NCBI GenBank assembly: GCA_022829145.1
Contig: CM040758.1
Span: 10,276,128-10,340,127, forward strand
Direction of reading: 5' to 3'
Length of the DNA: 64,000 nucleotides
Origin: Albula goreensis
Lineage: Eukaryota > Chordata > Actinopteri > Albuliformes > Albulidae
How positions within the stretch are numbered: position 1 is the first letter of the stretch; each line of letters begins with the position of its first letter. The translations under genes and the position numbers were made by a program. Below the pieces are notes generated by a model, which was not told where the DNA came from, made no database searches, and saw only the letters and a list, made by a program, of their open reading frames with translations. This document shows positions 1 through 14,500 of this stretch, piece after piece.

Positions 1-1125
1 TGGGTTGTTTGTTAGGCCTCCAAACATGACCTTGAAGTTTATAGCCGGAGGGGAGTTAACTCCCTAAAGGACAAGGCCACAATGAGCCTTGCTTAAACCA
101 ATGAATCAATGAAGAAAAAAAAAAAAAAAACAAGTCCCATCGGGGGCTGTTTGCAGATGAGTATTCTTCCTAAAATAGGGAGAGCAGTATTAGAGTGATT
201 TATTGCTCATTCAGAAATACTTTAAGTACTTGAGAACATAATTGTTATTGAAACCATTGAATTACAGTACTGTTACAATATCAAAACCTGGAGGTTAGTA
301 AACATGGTAAAATTATTTTTAAAAAGTGGATTTTAAGTAACCATCTTTTCTCTGTGTTCCAAGGCTGGCACCAGGCTTAAAATGCTTGATAGTTTAACAA
401 AGTAGGACAGGGGTGAGTGCCCATATCTCTGTAAAGTGCGTGAGTACAAGGTCAGTGAATGCTTATTGATTAATGGCTCTAGCTGATCTCTGGGCATAAT
501 CATGATCTATACCCTCTCTGCATGTCATTCAGTGCTTATCCTTAAAGAAGCACTCAGTGAAATCCAAAAAATCCAGACAGAGCTGTGTTTTGGTTTGGTT
601 AATGTTACTCAGATCATTGAACTTGAACAGACATGTCATGCAACCGAGGGCATTTCTCCTGTTTGGGGTTATCTGATTCTTATTTTGGAACAATTTTGGC
701 CTCACATTTGTCGATATGTTTTGAGCAGTACAGATGACATTTGATAATGTTGTTTTCTGTGTGACTCACACTGAAGTATTGTCTGGCTGTTTGTTGTCCA
801 TGGGTCACCAAATTAAATCTAGCTGTGACGTGCTGTACATGAAATAATCATGGCCGATGCTTCATATAATGTAAATCTTGCAGGATTTAAAAGAATTTCT
901 TTGTGTGGCTCATTGATTATTGCATAAATTATTTATTTTGTTCCCCTATATATTTGTGTTCTTGTAGTTTCAATTAGATGTTTGCAAAAATGTGTATTTT
1001 TGTTGTAAACGGCAGACATATGAGGCTAACCCTTACTAACTGGTTGTAAATAGAGCTGATTCCGCTGCTCTGGTCAGTTCTCTTGTTTCTGACTTTGGTC
1101 TTTCCCTGCCTGTTGTCCCTTGCAG
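1..1125 (+). other. Intron, 3' part (upstream of first visible exon)
   Basis: No coding sequence is recognised here. There is an A-run near 114-130 and otherwise AT-rich unique-looking sequence. It ends in a good polypyrimidine tract and acceptor (tgttgtcccttgcag, ending at 1125). The preceding LRBA exon must lie outside the window. Confidence 0.8.
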
Positions 1126-1357
1126 CTGGTGGGCGGTCAGTTTGACCCAGAGCTGAACTTCATCATCCAGGAGTCAGACAGCGTCACCTGCATGGTGGAG
1201 CTGCTGGACAGGTGTGAACCCACCTGCCAGGCAGAGGTGTGGAGCGTGTTCAGTGCAGTGCTGAGGAAGAGCCTGCGCAACTTGCAGACCTGCACCGAGG
1301 CGGGCCTTATCGAGCAGGTCCTCAACCGCATCCATGAGACAGACTGCGTCATAGCAG
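1126..1357 (+). CDS. lrba: lrba exon w1, N-terminal helical region
   Basis: Begins [15 protein letters not shown] and ends DCVIA plus one nucleotide (77 codons + 1), matching the LRBA segment that starts about 70 residues from the start of the human protein. LRBA-type residues include IIQE and CMVELLDRC. The acceptor is ttgcag|CTGGTG and the donor ATAGCAG|gtaata at 1358. The final G joins AT of w2 to make Asp. The last 61 nt and the donor are repeated 71 bp downstream (see 1297-1431). Confidence 0.95.
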
Positions 1358-4300
1358 GTAATACACAGAGGCGGGTCTTATCGAGCAGGTCCTCAACCGC
1401 ATCCATGAGACAGACTAAGTCATAGCAGGTAGCAATAATAAAATTATAATAATCATTTTAAAGTGCAGCTTTAGGTGATGAAAGAATAAAACAGTAAGTG
1501 TAACGCAGTGTAGCAATCTATAATAACACCAAGTAGGTTAAAATGATTACATTGCCAATAAAAACAGGAAACAAAATTAAAATTAAACACTTAAACAGGA
1601 CTAAATGCAATAAAAAGGACAACTGTAAAAAATTAAGGTGAAGTCCCTGCTTGCTCGTTCAGTGCTGAGGTCTGGCACCTCCTAATTACTGTGCTGTTAT
1701 TGCCCTCTGGGAAAGCACCTGGACACCTGCCAGAACCAACCAATCAGCATGGACACTGACCTGCCTGTGTGACTCATCAATCACATGACCACTGGCTGCT
1801 GTGGATAGGTTAATTCAGCACAAACTAACGAGCTGACAAAGACTGTGCTCTTGTCAGGCTGCTGCCCTAAGCATATAGAGCGTGCTCAAGCACCATGTTG
1901 CTGTGAATAGATGGTTCACCTCAACCTCAAGACATAGACATGGCAACATGGGTGCCGTCCTTTTTCATGATTGTGTAAATTTATCTTTTTAAAATTCAAA
2001 TTTACATTTCATTTACATGTATTCATTTTTAAATGTATTAGCTGTACCAGATCTCATTATAAATCCAATTTTTAGAATCAGTCCTAGGGCATGAAAGCAT
2101 TAATGTTTTAATACTGGAGTGCATAAACTGTAGCCCAATAACTATTCAGCTGAAAGGTTTTTAAGAATAGTTTGTACTTTTTATACTAGGCTGATGATGG
2201 TGAGCTTTGTTAAAGCAGTAGATTTGTCTCAGCCTGCCCGGTGTGATGTCGTCATCTGTTGCTTCCAGCACTATGGGATAATTGCCGAAATGACCGTTTT
2301 CTTCCTTAGCTGGATCAGCTAAAAGCCTCTGTTATCAGAGGCCTTGTGATTTGTTTCATGCTTCCTTGGCAAAGCTCCACATGTGAATTTGCTGCTGGGT
2401 AGTAAGCAGAGAATGCCCCTAGCAACTGATCTGGGATCATTTTCAGGTCTTTTAGTCACAATATTTTGGTTATTATTAGGGCCAGGTGAGCTGGTCTGGG
2501 ATCATTTGAATAAGGTGCAGCTGTTTCCAGAGATTTTGTCTTGGGATATCTAAGGCTGAAACAAAATGAAAATTTTAAAATATTATTTACAGGAATCAAT
2601 ACTAGTCATTGTAGTGTGAGTGTGTATGTGCCCCCTCAACAAACACAGTGAACTTTATCTGTGTCAAAAGCCAGAGGCAGAACTGTGGTATTGTTTGTCT
2701 TTTTGTTCTCTCTGATATTCAGCTGTACTAGTTCCATCTGAAATTGAAAAATTCATTTCATTTTTTTTCAATTTTCAGTTTTTAAACTGTGGTTGATTCT
2801 GTGGAGGTCGTAGGGCTGGTGTCAGTGTGAATATGTAGTAACCTCCTGTTTGACCTCTGAACTGTCTCCCTCGGCTACAGATCTCATGGTGGACATGCTG
2901 GGAGCCCTGGCCAGCTACAGCATCACCGTCCGGGAGCTCAAGCTGTTTTTCAGCAAACTGCAAGGAAAGGAGGGGCAATGGGTAAGTCTGTCTGCCTGCC
3001 TTTCTGTGTGTCTGCCTCTCTGTCTCTGTCTGCCTGCCTGCTTCCCTGTGTGTCTTGGATCATTGCCTTGGATAAAGACCTTGCTTTAATGAACAGACAG
3101 TAGAGAGTGTAGTCATAAATGTCTGAGTGTGTGTTGACAGGGCTGCTTTTTCTCTCTCTTTGTCTCTCTCTCTGTCCTGTAGCCTCATCATGCGGTGAAG
3201 CTCCTCTCGGTGCTGAAGTGTATAGCCCACAGAAATGGCCCGGACTCCTTCTTCAGTTTCCCTGGGAAAAGCGCTGCGGTGAGTTTGTGCTTCATCCAGC
3301 ACTTAACGCAGTGAACACAGACACAGATGTGTACACAAATATACTGATACATGTTGGATATATACAGATATACATTACACACAAAGACACACCCATGCTC
3401 ATGTATGCACATACAATGACAGAAGTACATGGACACCCATACATTCGCATTATACTACCACAATTAGGGAACATCATTAACACACAAGCACATCTTTGAC
3501 ACAGACAGAAATTTGGGCGAGTTAGTGCACCCGGTGGAAATCCTGTGAAGGTCTGATCATGGAGAAAGTGCCCTCTTCCACAGTGACTCACACTATGTTA
3601 CCATCACAGCCAGCCTTTTATAAATGTCATTTTAATAACATGTCCTTCCTTCATTGCAACATTTAGTACATTTCCCTGCCCTGGTTACCGTATTGCTGAA
3701 GTTATTTTTTCTGACAGTTATGTGGACCAGACGGTAACAGATTGTAGACATCACCTGCAGCTATGGAGGCAGCATTCTGGCGTTAAAAACATGCAGTATC
3801 CCCCATTTGTGTCTCAGTAGAGATTTGGTTAATAGCCAGTGCTGGGGACCACATCCTCTGAAAAACAGGTTTTTTATTTCTGCAGAATTTCAGCCAGAGG
3901 AGAACTTGCATCATTGTTTTCAATGTGACTGTATTACAGTACAGTTCCTTTTCCAGACCACAAAGCCAATTTCTCTTATTCCCCTGAGTAAAGTAGTGTG
4001 ACAAGGAGGAAGCATTTTTTATACCCAGATTTGGAGCAGGTTTCAACTCACTCACGTATGTGTTAAAACACTGGTTTAACGAATCACCCAACCATTTCTG
4101 CAATCAGGGCCTTAATCTGGTGAATTGGGTGTTGTAGTGTTGCAGTAGTACCTTCCCTTCTTGGTTTAGAAATCCCTAAATTAGAAAATTCATCATTTTC
4201 ATTTTTATGTCAGCTTGTGATCAGTATAACTGCATTGAAGTGACCTAACATACTGCTTTTATAAACTGTTTGTGTGTTTGCATGTGTCTGTCAGGCCATA

Positions 4301-7300
4301 GCTCTACCCCCCATTGCAAAATGGCCCTACCAGAATGGATTCACCTTCCACACCTGGCTTCGTCTGGACCCGCTCAACACTCTCAACCTGGACTCGGACA
4401 ATGACAAGCCTTACCTGTACTGGTAAGTGGGAGGGTGGGGCAGGGTTGGGCGGAAGCATAGAATCAGTGCTCACAAGTGCACCTTTCACCATATTTTGCC
4501 ATATATATGTATATGCATGATTATAGTGAATTCTTATATTCATGTTGCATCTGCAGTATGAAAAGAATGAAAAGCAATGGCCAGTTGCCATGTGAATGAA
4601 ATGATTCACGTGCATATGTGAGTCAGTGGGGGAGGTCTGCCATGGGACCGATTACATAGCCCAGTTTAAGAAGGGAAAAGGGGGAGGGGGGTGAGAAGAG
4701 AAGAGATAAAAAGGTGTAGATGGAGTGGAAGAGTCTCCGCTGTGCCCGTATGGGAATGCTCACGGGGGCTGCCTCATCTCTCTCATCCCTCTCTCCCTCT
4801 GAGGGGAGCTCAGGGTCGGGTCTGGCCTATTTCCAGCCCCTAATTCATTTCTGTCACAAACCTCATTTATGCAAAAGGGGGCCGTTTTAGGTTTAAGGAA
4901 AATTATGGCCGTACGACAGATTAATGTACAATAAAAATGTAACTGCGGCGCTGACTGCAACCTTTCAAAATGAGATTAGTTCAGTAAATTACAGGTGTGG
5001 TCGCGGGCGAAGCGCAAATCTGTTGTGCTGCTGTCATCCCTCTCCTTTCCAGCACATGTTTTATGGCATTTCTCCACTGCTGTACCTATCACACTGTACC
5101 ACTCTGAGCTATAGCGTATAACGCAGATCCCAGCTCAATTGACACCAGTACCATGTCAAATGTGAGGTAGTTTCACTCACTAGATTTTGTCACTTTCCCA
5201 GCTGCAGTGCCTGGTGTCCTCTGTACTGTAGAGAGTATTTTGAGCACATGTATTTGAAAGGAGCATTTTTATGCATCCATTTCATGTGATGTGGCTTTCC
5301 ACAGTTTTCATTGAAGTGAGAGAGAGGCAAAAGTAAGCTAAATGTATGTGTTTCAAAATAAAAAACACTTAAGTGCATTTCTAAACTGTTTAAAGGTTGT
5401 TATGCAAGTGATGAAAAAGGTATAAACCATGAAAAAGAGGCAAAAATGTAATATTATGTTGCATCAAATTAATTGTCTTAAGAAGCTGCCTAATGCTGGG
5501 TTGCATTGCTAAATTAACAATTATATCGTAGCGCCACCTTTTTGCAGTGTCATGAATCCTCACTGTACCTCCACTAGTGTTAACTGAAGCATGTTTCTCT
5601 TTCAGTTTCCGCACCAGCAAAGGCCTGGGCTACTCAGCCCACTTCGTGGGAGGCTCTTTAATCGTGACGTCGTTGAAGTCGAAGGGAAAGGGTTTGCAGC
5701 ACTGTGTGAAGTACGACTTCAAACCACAGAAGGTACATACCTGCAATGTGAGACAGTTGTAGGACCCTGCTTTTATTTTTTTAGCTGTATTTAACCAGAT
5801 AAAAAACTGGGTTTTAAGGCCTAAAATGGCTACAGAGTGAAAGGAAACTACAAAAACCTGGAGACACAGCTCCCCTCTTGAACTGGAGTTTGAGATCTCT
5901 GCTTTAGGGAACATACCGCTGATTCCAGTCCCCCTTATGGGGGGTAATGATGGACCTAGCCGATCCAGAGTTGCGGTTACTCCTTTACCCTTTTGGGGTC
6001 ACACCTGCTGAATCCAATGCAATCTGAATCCCTCAAGGGGAGGTGGGTAATGGAGCTGGCCAATCCCGGGTTGTCATTACTCCTGTACTGTTCAGAGCCG
6101 CTGCTCCCCAGGAGAGACGGTACACCTCATTTCTTGGCATCTGAATCTGCTCTTATCTCCCATTCCATTTTACTGCCCAGGAACATCTCCCCCAAAGGGT
6201 TTGTAATTGCAACCAGCAAAAACCCACCAAATAGGATTGAGCCCCAGATAACAGAGCTGGCAGGATAGTTGCCAGGGGGTTTTTAGATTGCATTTCTCCA
6301 CCTGAAGGGTAGGGCTAAGTGGAGGAATTTAGAAATGTGGCTGAAGGAGAACTGAGGATGAGGCCTTTGTCATCATGGCCCTGTGTGACCCCTACAATCA
6401 ACACTCTACCAGTTCATTAACTAGTTAAATGTGTGGTACATGATAGCATAGTATTAGTGTTTCCATAATTGTAATAAAGCACCTGTCACACTGAAGAACT
6501 TAGGAAATGAATGTAAGAGTTTTGCTTTCACAAGTTTTGGTCACATGGTAACTTGAACAAACTTCTCTTCAATTCTAGATGATGTGGTGATAATGTTGCA
6601 CATCTGTGTGTTTCAGTGGTACATGGTGAGCATTGTGCACATATACCACCGCTGGAAGAACAGTGAAATCTGTTGCTATGTCAACGGGGAGCTGGCGTCA
6701 TATGGGGACATAACCTGGCTGGTCAATACAAGTGATGTAAGTATCTAGTTGTAACACATCTGTGTCGATAACATGTGTTGAATTTGCTTGAAAACAACTG
6801 TTGAACATGACTGTAACTTCACTGCAATTTGGTATTAGCCTTTCCCCACTGTGTCATTCAAATCAGCCATTCATATAATATTAAAAGCAGCAAAAATCTC
6901 TTTCATACACTCATAGGTCAGAGTACTTTGGAAAAATAAATTAACAAAATTAAAGCCATCCAGTGAATGGTATAACTTTGTGAAATTTCATAGATGATGA
7001 AAGTACATAGACAGGGTATTGCTTCTCTTTCATTCATATTCATAAAAATGAAATTCATAACATACTGTATGTAAAAGAATTCTAAATTCTTCTAAACTAA
7101 CTTTTTGGGGAAAAAAGAATAAATTTCACTTCATCAGCTCACCTCACGGAAAAAGGAAGTAAATAAATGTGTGCAATCAGGTAGCGTAGCAACCGGGTGG
7201 ACCAGACTCTGTGGCCCTCAGCTAGTTGGACAGCCCAACATTAGAGTGTGACTGCAGAGGTAGAAGATGCAGACTAACTGGCTGAGCTCTGAGTGCGGGA

Positions 7301-10300
7301 GGGAGGGACAGGCCTTAATCTGGGGTTTCACAGCAGAGTGCTTATTAACACAAACACTGAGAACGCGCACAGCCCGGCATGCTTACTCATAATGAGCCAC
7401 AATAAATGAAGTCACACGCGCTTCTACACTCCAATTTACAATTTAACTTTATTGAAAATAATAAAAAAAACATTTAGGCAGAAGCAGCAGCATCCTTAGG
7501 GTATAGTCTTATTGCTGTTTTCAATAAAGTTAAATTGGAGTGCAGGCGAGTGTGCCAGTCTATTTATTTTTCCCTTTTATCAGTAGAGCGCGTACGCCGT
7601 TGAGTGTTTGCAGCGTGCAGGGTTTTAATGTGTCAGTCGGATCAAAGAGTTCAAAATGTTTTCTTCCTCGGCTTGAGTCAAACAAATGAAGTCGCTATTG
7701 GTAAAAAGCTGCAAATACCACGTCTCTTGTCATTTGTCATTGCCTGTGCCAGCAGACTGCACCTTTGTGCTGTTTATGGGCTCTGCTGATAGGCTGGGAC
7801 TGTGCCGGCTGAAAAGCCAATGAGCTGTGCGAAGATGCAGTTTCCTGTGAAATGACAGGAGTTTAATGAAGATCATTTATATAGCCGGAGAGGTGCCAGC
7901 TGTTGGAAAACACCCGGAGGGCCTGTGCTGATCGACAGTCACTTCTACCTAATGGCTGGCTCAAAGGAGGGGTGGGTGGTGGCCAGGGAGTGGGTGCTGG
8001 TGGAGAACGTTTCACATTATAGTATTCTGTTACAACCCACCCCCCACACACACTCCCACTCCACCCATCATCCAGTGGTACCTTCAGCATCATCATCTAT
8101 GGACCCCTTCTAATATTGACTCTTGCTGGTCATGAAGTCTTTTATTTCTTGCCCATTGCCTGACAGAACCAGATAGTGTTTTTAATTGAACTGGATTGAG
8201 ATGAAGTTGTTTGGGCAAAGTATGAATGCTGAGGGTCAGTCCTGTGATGGGAGTGTTATGAGACCAAAAATTGGTGTTTCTACTTGTTATTTGTCAGTTC
8301 CTGAATTGTTTAAGCCAATCAAAATGTGTTGTTGTGCACATACAATGATTGATTCAGATCAGTGAAGTACTGGTTATGTTTGGTTGCTCTATCTTATGAG
8401 ATTCCTCAGTCTCTGAGTTTCTTTCTTGAAATGAATGGGCTCATGTATGGAAAATGAGATTGTCAGTTTCAACAAGAGTGAAGATTTGTACTTTTTCTAT
8501 GTAATCCTCCACAGTGTGTAAGCTTTCTTCATAAGCCTCTTTATATTTCCTTACCAAATGGCTTGGGAACAACAGTCGTGCTTATTACAGTTTTATCTAG
8601 CAGACATTCTTATCCAGATCAGCTTACATTGCTTCCTTTTTTTTTTTTACTCACAATTCATTTGTAATCATATTTGTAACAAATCAGTTCAGAGTAGTTC
8701 ACTGAGAATCAAACCAACACCCTTTGAATTGCAAGCCTAATTCCCTAACCATTATCCTACACTGCCACCTTATGTGTGAATGTTTCCCATGCCACTGAAG
8801 AGTAATGTACCTGTATGCATTGCTTATGTGCAGTGTAAAGCGGAACTCCTGTCCCATAGTTGACTAGCTGACTATCCTTCCCTCACACAGACGTTTGATA
8901 AGTGCTTCCTGGGCTCTTCGGAGACTGCTGACGCCAACCGTGTGTTCTGTGGCCAGATGGGGGCGGTATACCTGTTCAGCGAGTCCCTCAATGCTGCTCA
9001 GATCCTGGCCATTTACCAGCTGGGTCCTGGATACCAGGTATTATTGGTTAATCTGCAGCATTGAATGGAGCACAATGATATCTCTGCATTGATAAGGAGA
9101 CAGACCTGACTTTGTAACATAAGATTTAAATTGTTTTTAATATATCCAGATGGGGACACAAGCATGCTACAAAACATCCCATGGGTACAAAGATGTGGTT
9201 CTCTGTCATAGAGTTAACAAGGTCCATTGAGAGCAATTCACAATAAGGGGCGGAACGCTGGCCCCTGATTGGACCAGACACATTAGTGTGCAAGACATTG
9301 CCACATTTGAGGACATTTTGCATGAAGTCTCAAATACACCAACTCTTATGTAAAGTAGAGCACAGCCAGTCCCATTTCCAGATACTTAGTATTTTGTAGA
9401 GGTGCCTGTATAGCTTCATTAATACTTCTGCCACAGGCTTAGTGCAGTCTGATTGGTGCTTGGAGATTTCTGAATGTGGATTGGTTTGGCTGGGCAGTTT
9501 ATTACTGTAGCTACACACCCACCTCTTGAGACTTTCACTTTATCAGAAGCAGTAACTGACCACTGGTTTATTAGCCAAGCATGTCCATTCCTGAGCAGAC
9601 TTCACCACATCAGATTGAGAGACCAGCCATGCTTAGCCTTCACAAGTGAGGCTATAGCTGCTTCAGCCAGGGGCTGTGCTTTGAACATGGCTGGCTCTTT
9701 GGGTGAATTTGAATCTGGACCTCAGATACCTCCCTTTCCCATTTAGGCAACAGGGATTAACCATTTGCCATGAAGTCGAAGGCTGCTCTGAAAAAGCTAT
9801 TTGTAACAAGGGGCTATAAAACCAAGCTAAAGATACTTGAAACACAGAATAAAAAAAGCAGCCAATGAAAATCTTCCTATAACCAGTGCACAGAGACATT
9901 GGCAGTTGAAAAGCCTTCTGGGAAACACTGCAGCCTGCAACATTGCTGTCTGACCTGCAAGGGTTATTGAAATGCCTACCTAACCCCTAGTACTGTCATC
10001 ATGTGTCTGTCTGTGTCCATCAACATGTGTCTGTCATTATGTGTTTGTCTGTGTCTGTCATCATGTGTCTGTCTATCATAATGTGTTTGTGTCTGTCATC
10101 ATGTGTCTGTCTGTCATGTGTTTGTCTGTGTCTGTCATCATGTGTCTGGCATATCTGTAGTCCCACACAAGTTAAAGTGCTGGAGGCCAGTGAAGTGTCT
10201 ATGACCTGGATCCATTTTCACCCATTTGTCTGTCTTCCTCTCCCAGGGCACCTTCAAGCACAGGGCGGAGAGCGACCTGATGCTGGCCGAGCACCACAAG

Positions 10301-11544
10301 ATGGTGCTGTACGACGGCAAGCTCTCCGGCTGCATTGCCTTCACCTACAACCCCCGTGCGACTGAGGGCCAGCTGTGCCTGGAGTCCTCCCCCAGGGGCA
10401 GCCCCTCCATCTTCGTTCACTCCCCCCACGCCCTCATGCTGCAGGTGTGCCTTACATAACACATATATCATATTACATAAGAACTTTAGTGATGATATCA
10501 GAGAACAGGCCATTCAGCCCCACTAGACTGGTCTTGTGGATTACGCAGGTATATTAATGATTAGTTTAACTCCTTGGTTTAGTAGGTATGGTCGTCAGGT
10601 GGCACAGCTGCAGATACTGTAACCCTCAAAACCAGGAGTTAATAATATATATATTAGTTAAAATAGATATTGTAACACTTCACAATATATTGGCAGATAT
10701 ATATTTTCTGATATTGCTTTGTGCATGTATAAAGATATATATTTATCCAAATTATTGACCAAAACTTCCATGTTTGAAACAGGCTTTCGAGTGCACCAGT
10801 TTTCCAGCTTTAACAAGTCAAGCCTCCATTTTATTAACATTAAGTGGAAATTTATGGTAGAACTCAAACACAATTTCAACAACTAATCAATAGGTTGGCT
10901 TTGACAGAAATAAAGACCATACACAATAGGTCCCTAGGACCTAGTTTGAGACCACAGTGGTTTACAATATATTCCAGTACATTCCGTTTGTGTAAGGGCC
11001 CTCCCGCTGCATAGCCGCTCCCCGAGCTCGCGGCTTGCACAGCCTGAGAGAGCCCTAACGAGCCGTTGCAACCGCAATCCTCATTATCTTAATGTTTAAT
11101 TAAGAGCCGAAGACAAGAAAAATCACACAGCACCTGTGTTTTACGCTTTATTTTCACTGTCAGGTAATTAGGCTTGTGATGAATGGTGTCCTAAAACGAA
11201 CTACCTTGTGGTGGAGCCGAGCTGCAGTACAAGCTGTATATTCATGTACCGCTCCGTAGGCTTGACTTAGTCAGTATTTGAAGGTGGAATAAATGAATTT
11301 TATTATAGAATAACTGCAGGGAGAGTGCAAGCCTGATTAAATGTGCATTAGGAGAATGTCCCTTTCCAGGCTGATTCTCTGTGTTTGTGTTTTAATTGCC
11401 TGCTGCTCCCTTGCCGAGTCTCAGTATAATTTAGTTCACTCTGCAGTAAATGAACTTAAACCAAATAATGGGACAGCCTGTGGACTTGGGCATGTGCTTT
11501 CACACAGACACACACACACACACACAAAGCACATGTACATACAT

Positions 11545-11583
<39 letters not shown>

Positions 11584-14500
11584 CACTTTGTGTGATTATA
11601 CTACTCCATCTGTAGAGGAGTTTGTCCAGGTCACTTGACACAGTAGAGACATTCCCAGTAAGAAAACCACAGAAATCAAATCAGCAGCTCAAGATTGGTG
11701 AATTTACTGTGAGGTTTCACTATCATCATAATGGGTTGAGTTACTATAAAGTATAGGCCTAAGTCACTGACTTATTTGAGCCGGTCAAATGCCTTTGTTC
11801 AGCAAACAACAAAAAAAAAACAATATTCAGAATTGTGTCTGTGTGTGCATGTCTGCCTGTGTTTGGTGTTTGTGTCTGTGCTTTATTGTTTATGTGCACT
11901 ATTGCATATGTGTGAAACTGCAGCACAGTGCTTCCCTTCTCTTCCCTCAGGATGTGAAAGCAGTGCTCACCCCCTCCGTACAGAGCGCCATTCACTCCAT
12001 CGGCGGCGTGCAGGTCCTCTTCCCTCTGTTCGCACAGCTCAACTATCGCCAGCTCTCCGGGGACCTGATGGACACCTCTATCTGGTCAGAAGAAAGTTTT
12101 TCTGCTCTGCAACATTTGGAGAGCATATTATTTATATCACCACTTGCTCAATATAGAGTTGAATGACAAATTACAGTTCTGCAACTTATCTGAGAAGGGC
12201 TACAACTTTAAAAAAGTGTTTCAATGTGGGGTTACACCGAAAAAAGCACAGCCAGTCTGGCCCTTTCCCAAACAAGATTTCAGACCCTAGTAATGGAAAA
12301 TGTACATCTTGCCGGAAGGGGGCGCTGCTGGGTTGTATAATGCTCTTTTGTTTTGCTCTCCCTTAGCTCTACACTGCTGTCTTTTGTGATGGAGCTGCTG
12401 AAGAACTCTGTGGCTATGCAAGAGCAGGTTCTTGCCTGCCAGGGCTTTCTGGTCATAGGATATACTCTGGAGAAGGTGAGGGGTTGCCTGCCACACTTAC
12501 AGTCTGTGTCCTGTGGGGGGAGACCGAGCTCCATAATGATCATGGAACAGGATGAAATTGGGACAGAAGGCATGCCATTGACCTTGATGCTGGTTGAAAA
12601 GAGCATGCATATCCCATTGTGTATTTTGCTGATCTTGCATTTTAATTTTCTGCAAGCTGTGTTTGCAAAAAGTATTGGGGATAATATTTTGGAAAAAAAT
12701 CTACTTGTCCTGTAGTTTATTTTCTGTAAATGCTAATGACTCGTGCACGTAAGGAGTCCTCCACTTCATTTAAATGTGCTGCTGTATTGTGTATTGTGTG
12801 TTGTTTATATTATGTTTCATTTTTCATTGCTGTTCAGTTGTTGTGGTATTTATGTCTCTGGTCTGAAGGTCTCATCTGAAATAGAAGGTTGGTTAGGAGA
12901 AGGAGGACTTTCCCCTGTTTTCGTGCCAGTAGTGGTTCCTATTAGACCTGGTTTCTGCTCCTGCTCACTGGCATCTCTCTCCCCGCAGTCTTCAAAGGTC
13001 CATGTGACCCGGGCCGTCCTGGACATCTTCCTGGCCTTGGCCCGTTACCTGAGCAACCTGCAGAACGGCCTGGTGCTGCTGAAGCAGCTGTGTGACCACA
13101 TCCTGTTCAACCCCAGCATCTGGGTCCACACGCCTGCCAAGGTGCTCTCTGTGTGCAGAGTCCCTCAGTGTTTGGAGGACACAGATTGACTTTGTTTTAT
13201 GGCCCTGTCTGTTCCAACATGTCCACTTACTGTTTTATTTTTTGTGCACAGGTACAGCTGTCTCTGTACACCTACCTGGCCACGGAGTTCATCAGCACAG
13301 TGACCATCTACAGCGCCATCCGCAGGGTGGGGACGGTCATGCAGGTCATGCACATGCTGAAGTACTTTTACTGGGTGACTAACCCACAGGACTGCAGTGG
13401 AGTGCAGCCCCAAGGCCTGGGTAAGAAACTCCTCCCCCCACTAGGTGGCACCACCACTGCTGCAGGGTTCTTAGTCTCAGAACAGTAAAGGGGCTGGCAG
13501 GAGGATGGGTCTAGTTATCTTATGTCTTGCACCCCTTCTTTATGGGCACACACTTTGATCTCTGATTCACTCACTCACTCATTGTGATGTCTCTTCTCTC
13601 TCTGTTTCTGTAGATGGGCCCAGACCCAATCAGAAGGAGATCCTCTCCCTAAGGGCATTCATGCTTCTGTTCATTAAGCAGCTGGTCATGAAGGTAAGTT
13701 AGGCCTGCGTGTTGAGGGAGAGAACCCACAGTTTCAGGAGGGAATCAAGCTGCTGAAGCACACAACCCATGTCTGCATTAAACAAACCATTTCACTAGGA
13801 TTGAAAAAATCCACAAGACAAAAACTACTAGGTGGAGGACATGGAATGATTTAATAGACTATGTGTTGGAGTTGGAGCATTTACACAGGCAGAAACAGGT
13901 TTTCATGAACACTGTACATGTTTCAACATGGCCTCTCTCTTTCTCCATTCTCTGTGGCTCTTAACTCCTTTTCCACACACGGTTTAGTTTCAATGATCAT
14001 GTGCTCACATTTTCAACTTTTAGTTCCTCACTAATTTCAGCCGTAGATGTGTCCATAAAGCGATTGCTAACTGTCAAAAGGAATCATTTATATAAGCTCA
14101 CTACTAAAACGAAAAGCAATAGTTGTTTGATAACGTACCTGACTGATTAAAAGTCCCTAAATGACTGTGGGAGATTCAATCTCTGTTACATGAATATCTA
14201 GGAGACTGGGGTTTGAGTCCCAGCTCTGGCCATACTATCTATGCCCCCTCCGCTCTGTCACCCTCTCAGCCTTCCCACTGAGTGAATAAAGAAAAATACA
14301 CAAGGGGGGTGGTGGCTTAGCCACTCTCTTATTAAAAAAAAAAAGAATGTAAGATCATCTCTCATAAGCCATTAAATTCTCATTCAAATTTTACTCAATT
14401 GACAGCTTGATATACTTGAGAAATTTCAATTGAACAAAAGTCACCTTACCCAGGGGTCCCCCTGGATCCAACTTCTGATCATTCCTTTTCTCTCAAGAAA

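Larger units (their letters stand above)
6737..8890 (+). other. Intron w6-w7
   Basis: A 2.15-kb intron holding an inverted repeat (7417-7556) and a fish-type interspersed repeat (8591-8770), annotated separately. The rest shows no gene. Confidence 0.8.
10445..11950 (+). other. Intron w8-w9
   Basis: Contains a degenerate interspersed repeat (10475-10560), a block with homeobox-type AT cores (about 10990-11340) and a CA microsatellite (11500-11580). Confidence 0.75.

Noticed and set aside
14190..14240. tRNA or tRNA-derived SINE suggested by a B-box-like gggtttgagtccc
   Set aside because: No matching A box or cloverleaf could be drawn upstream.
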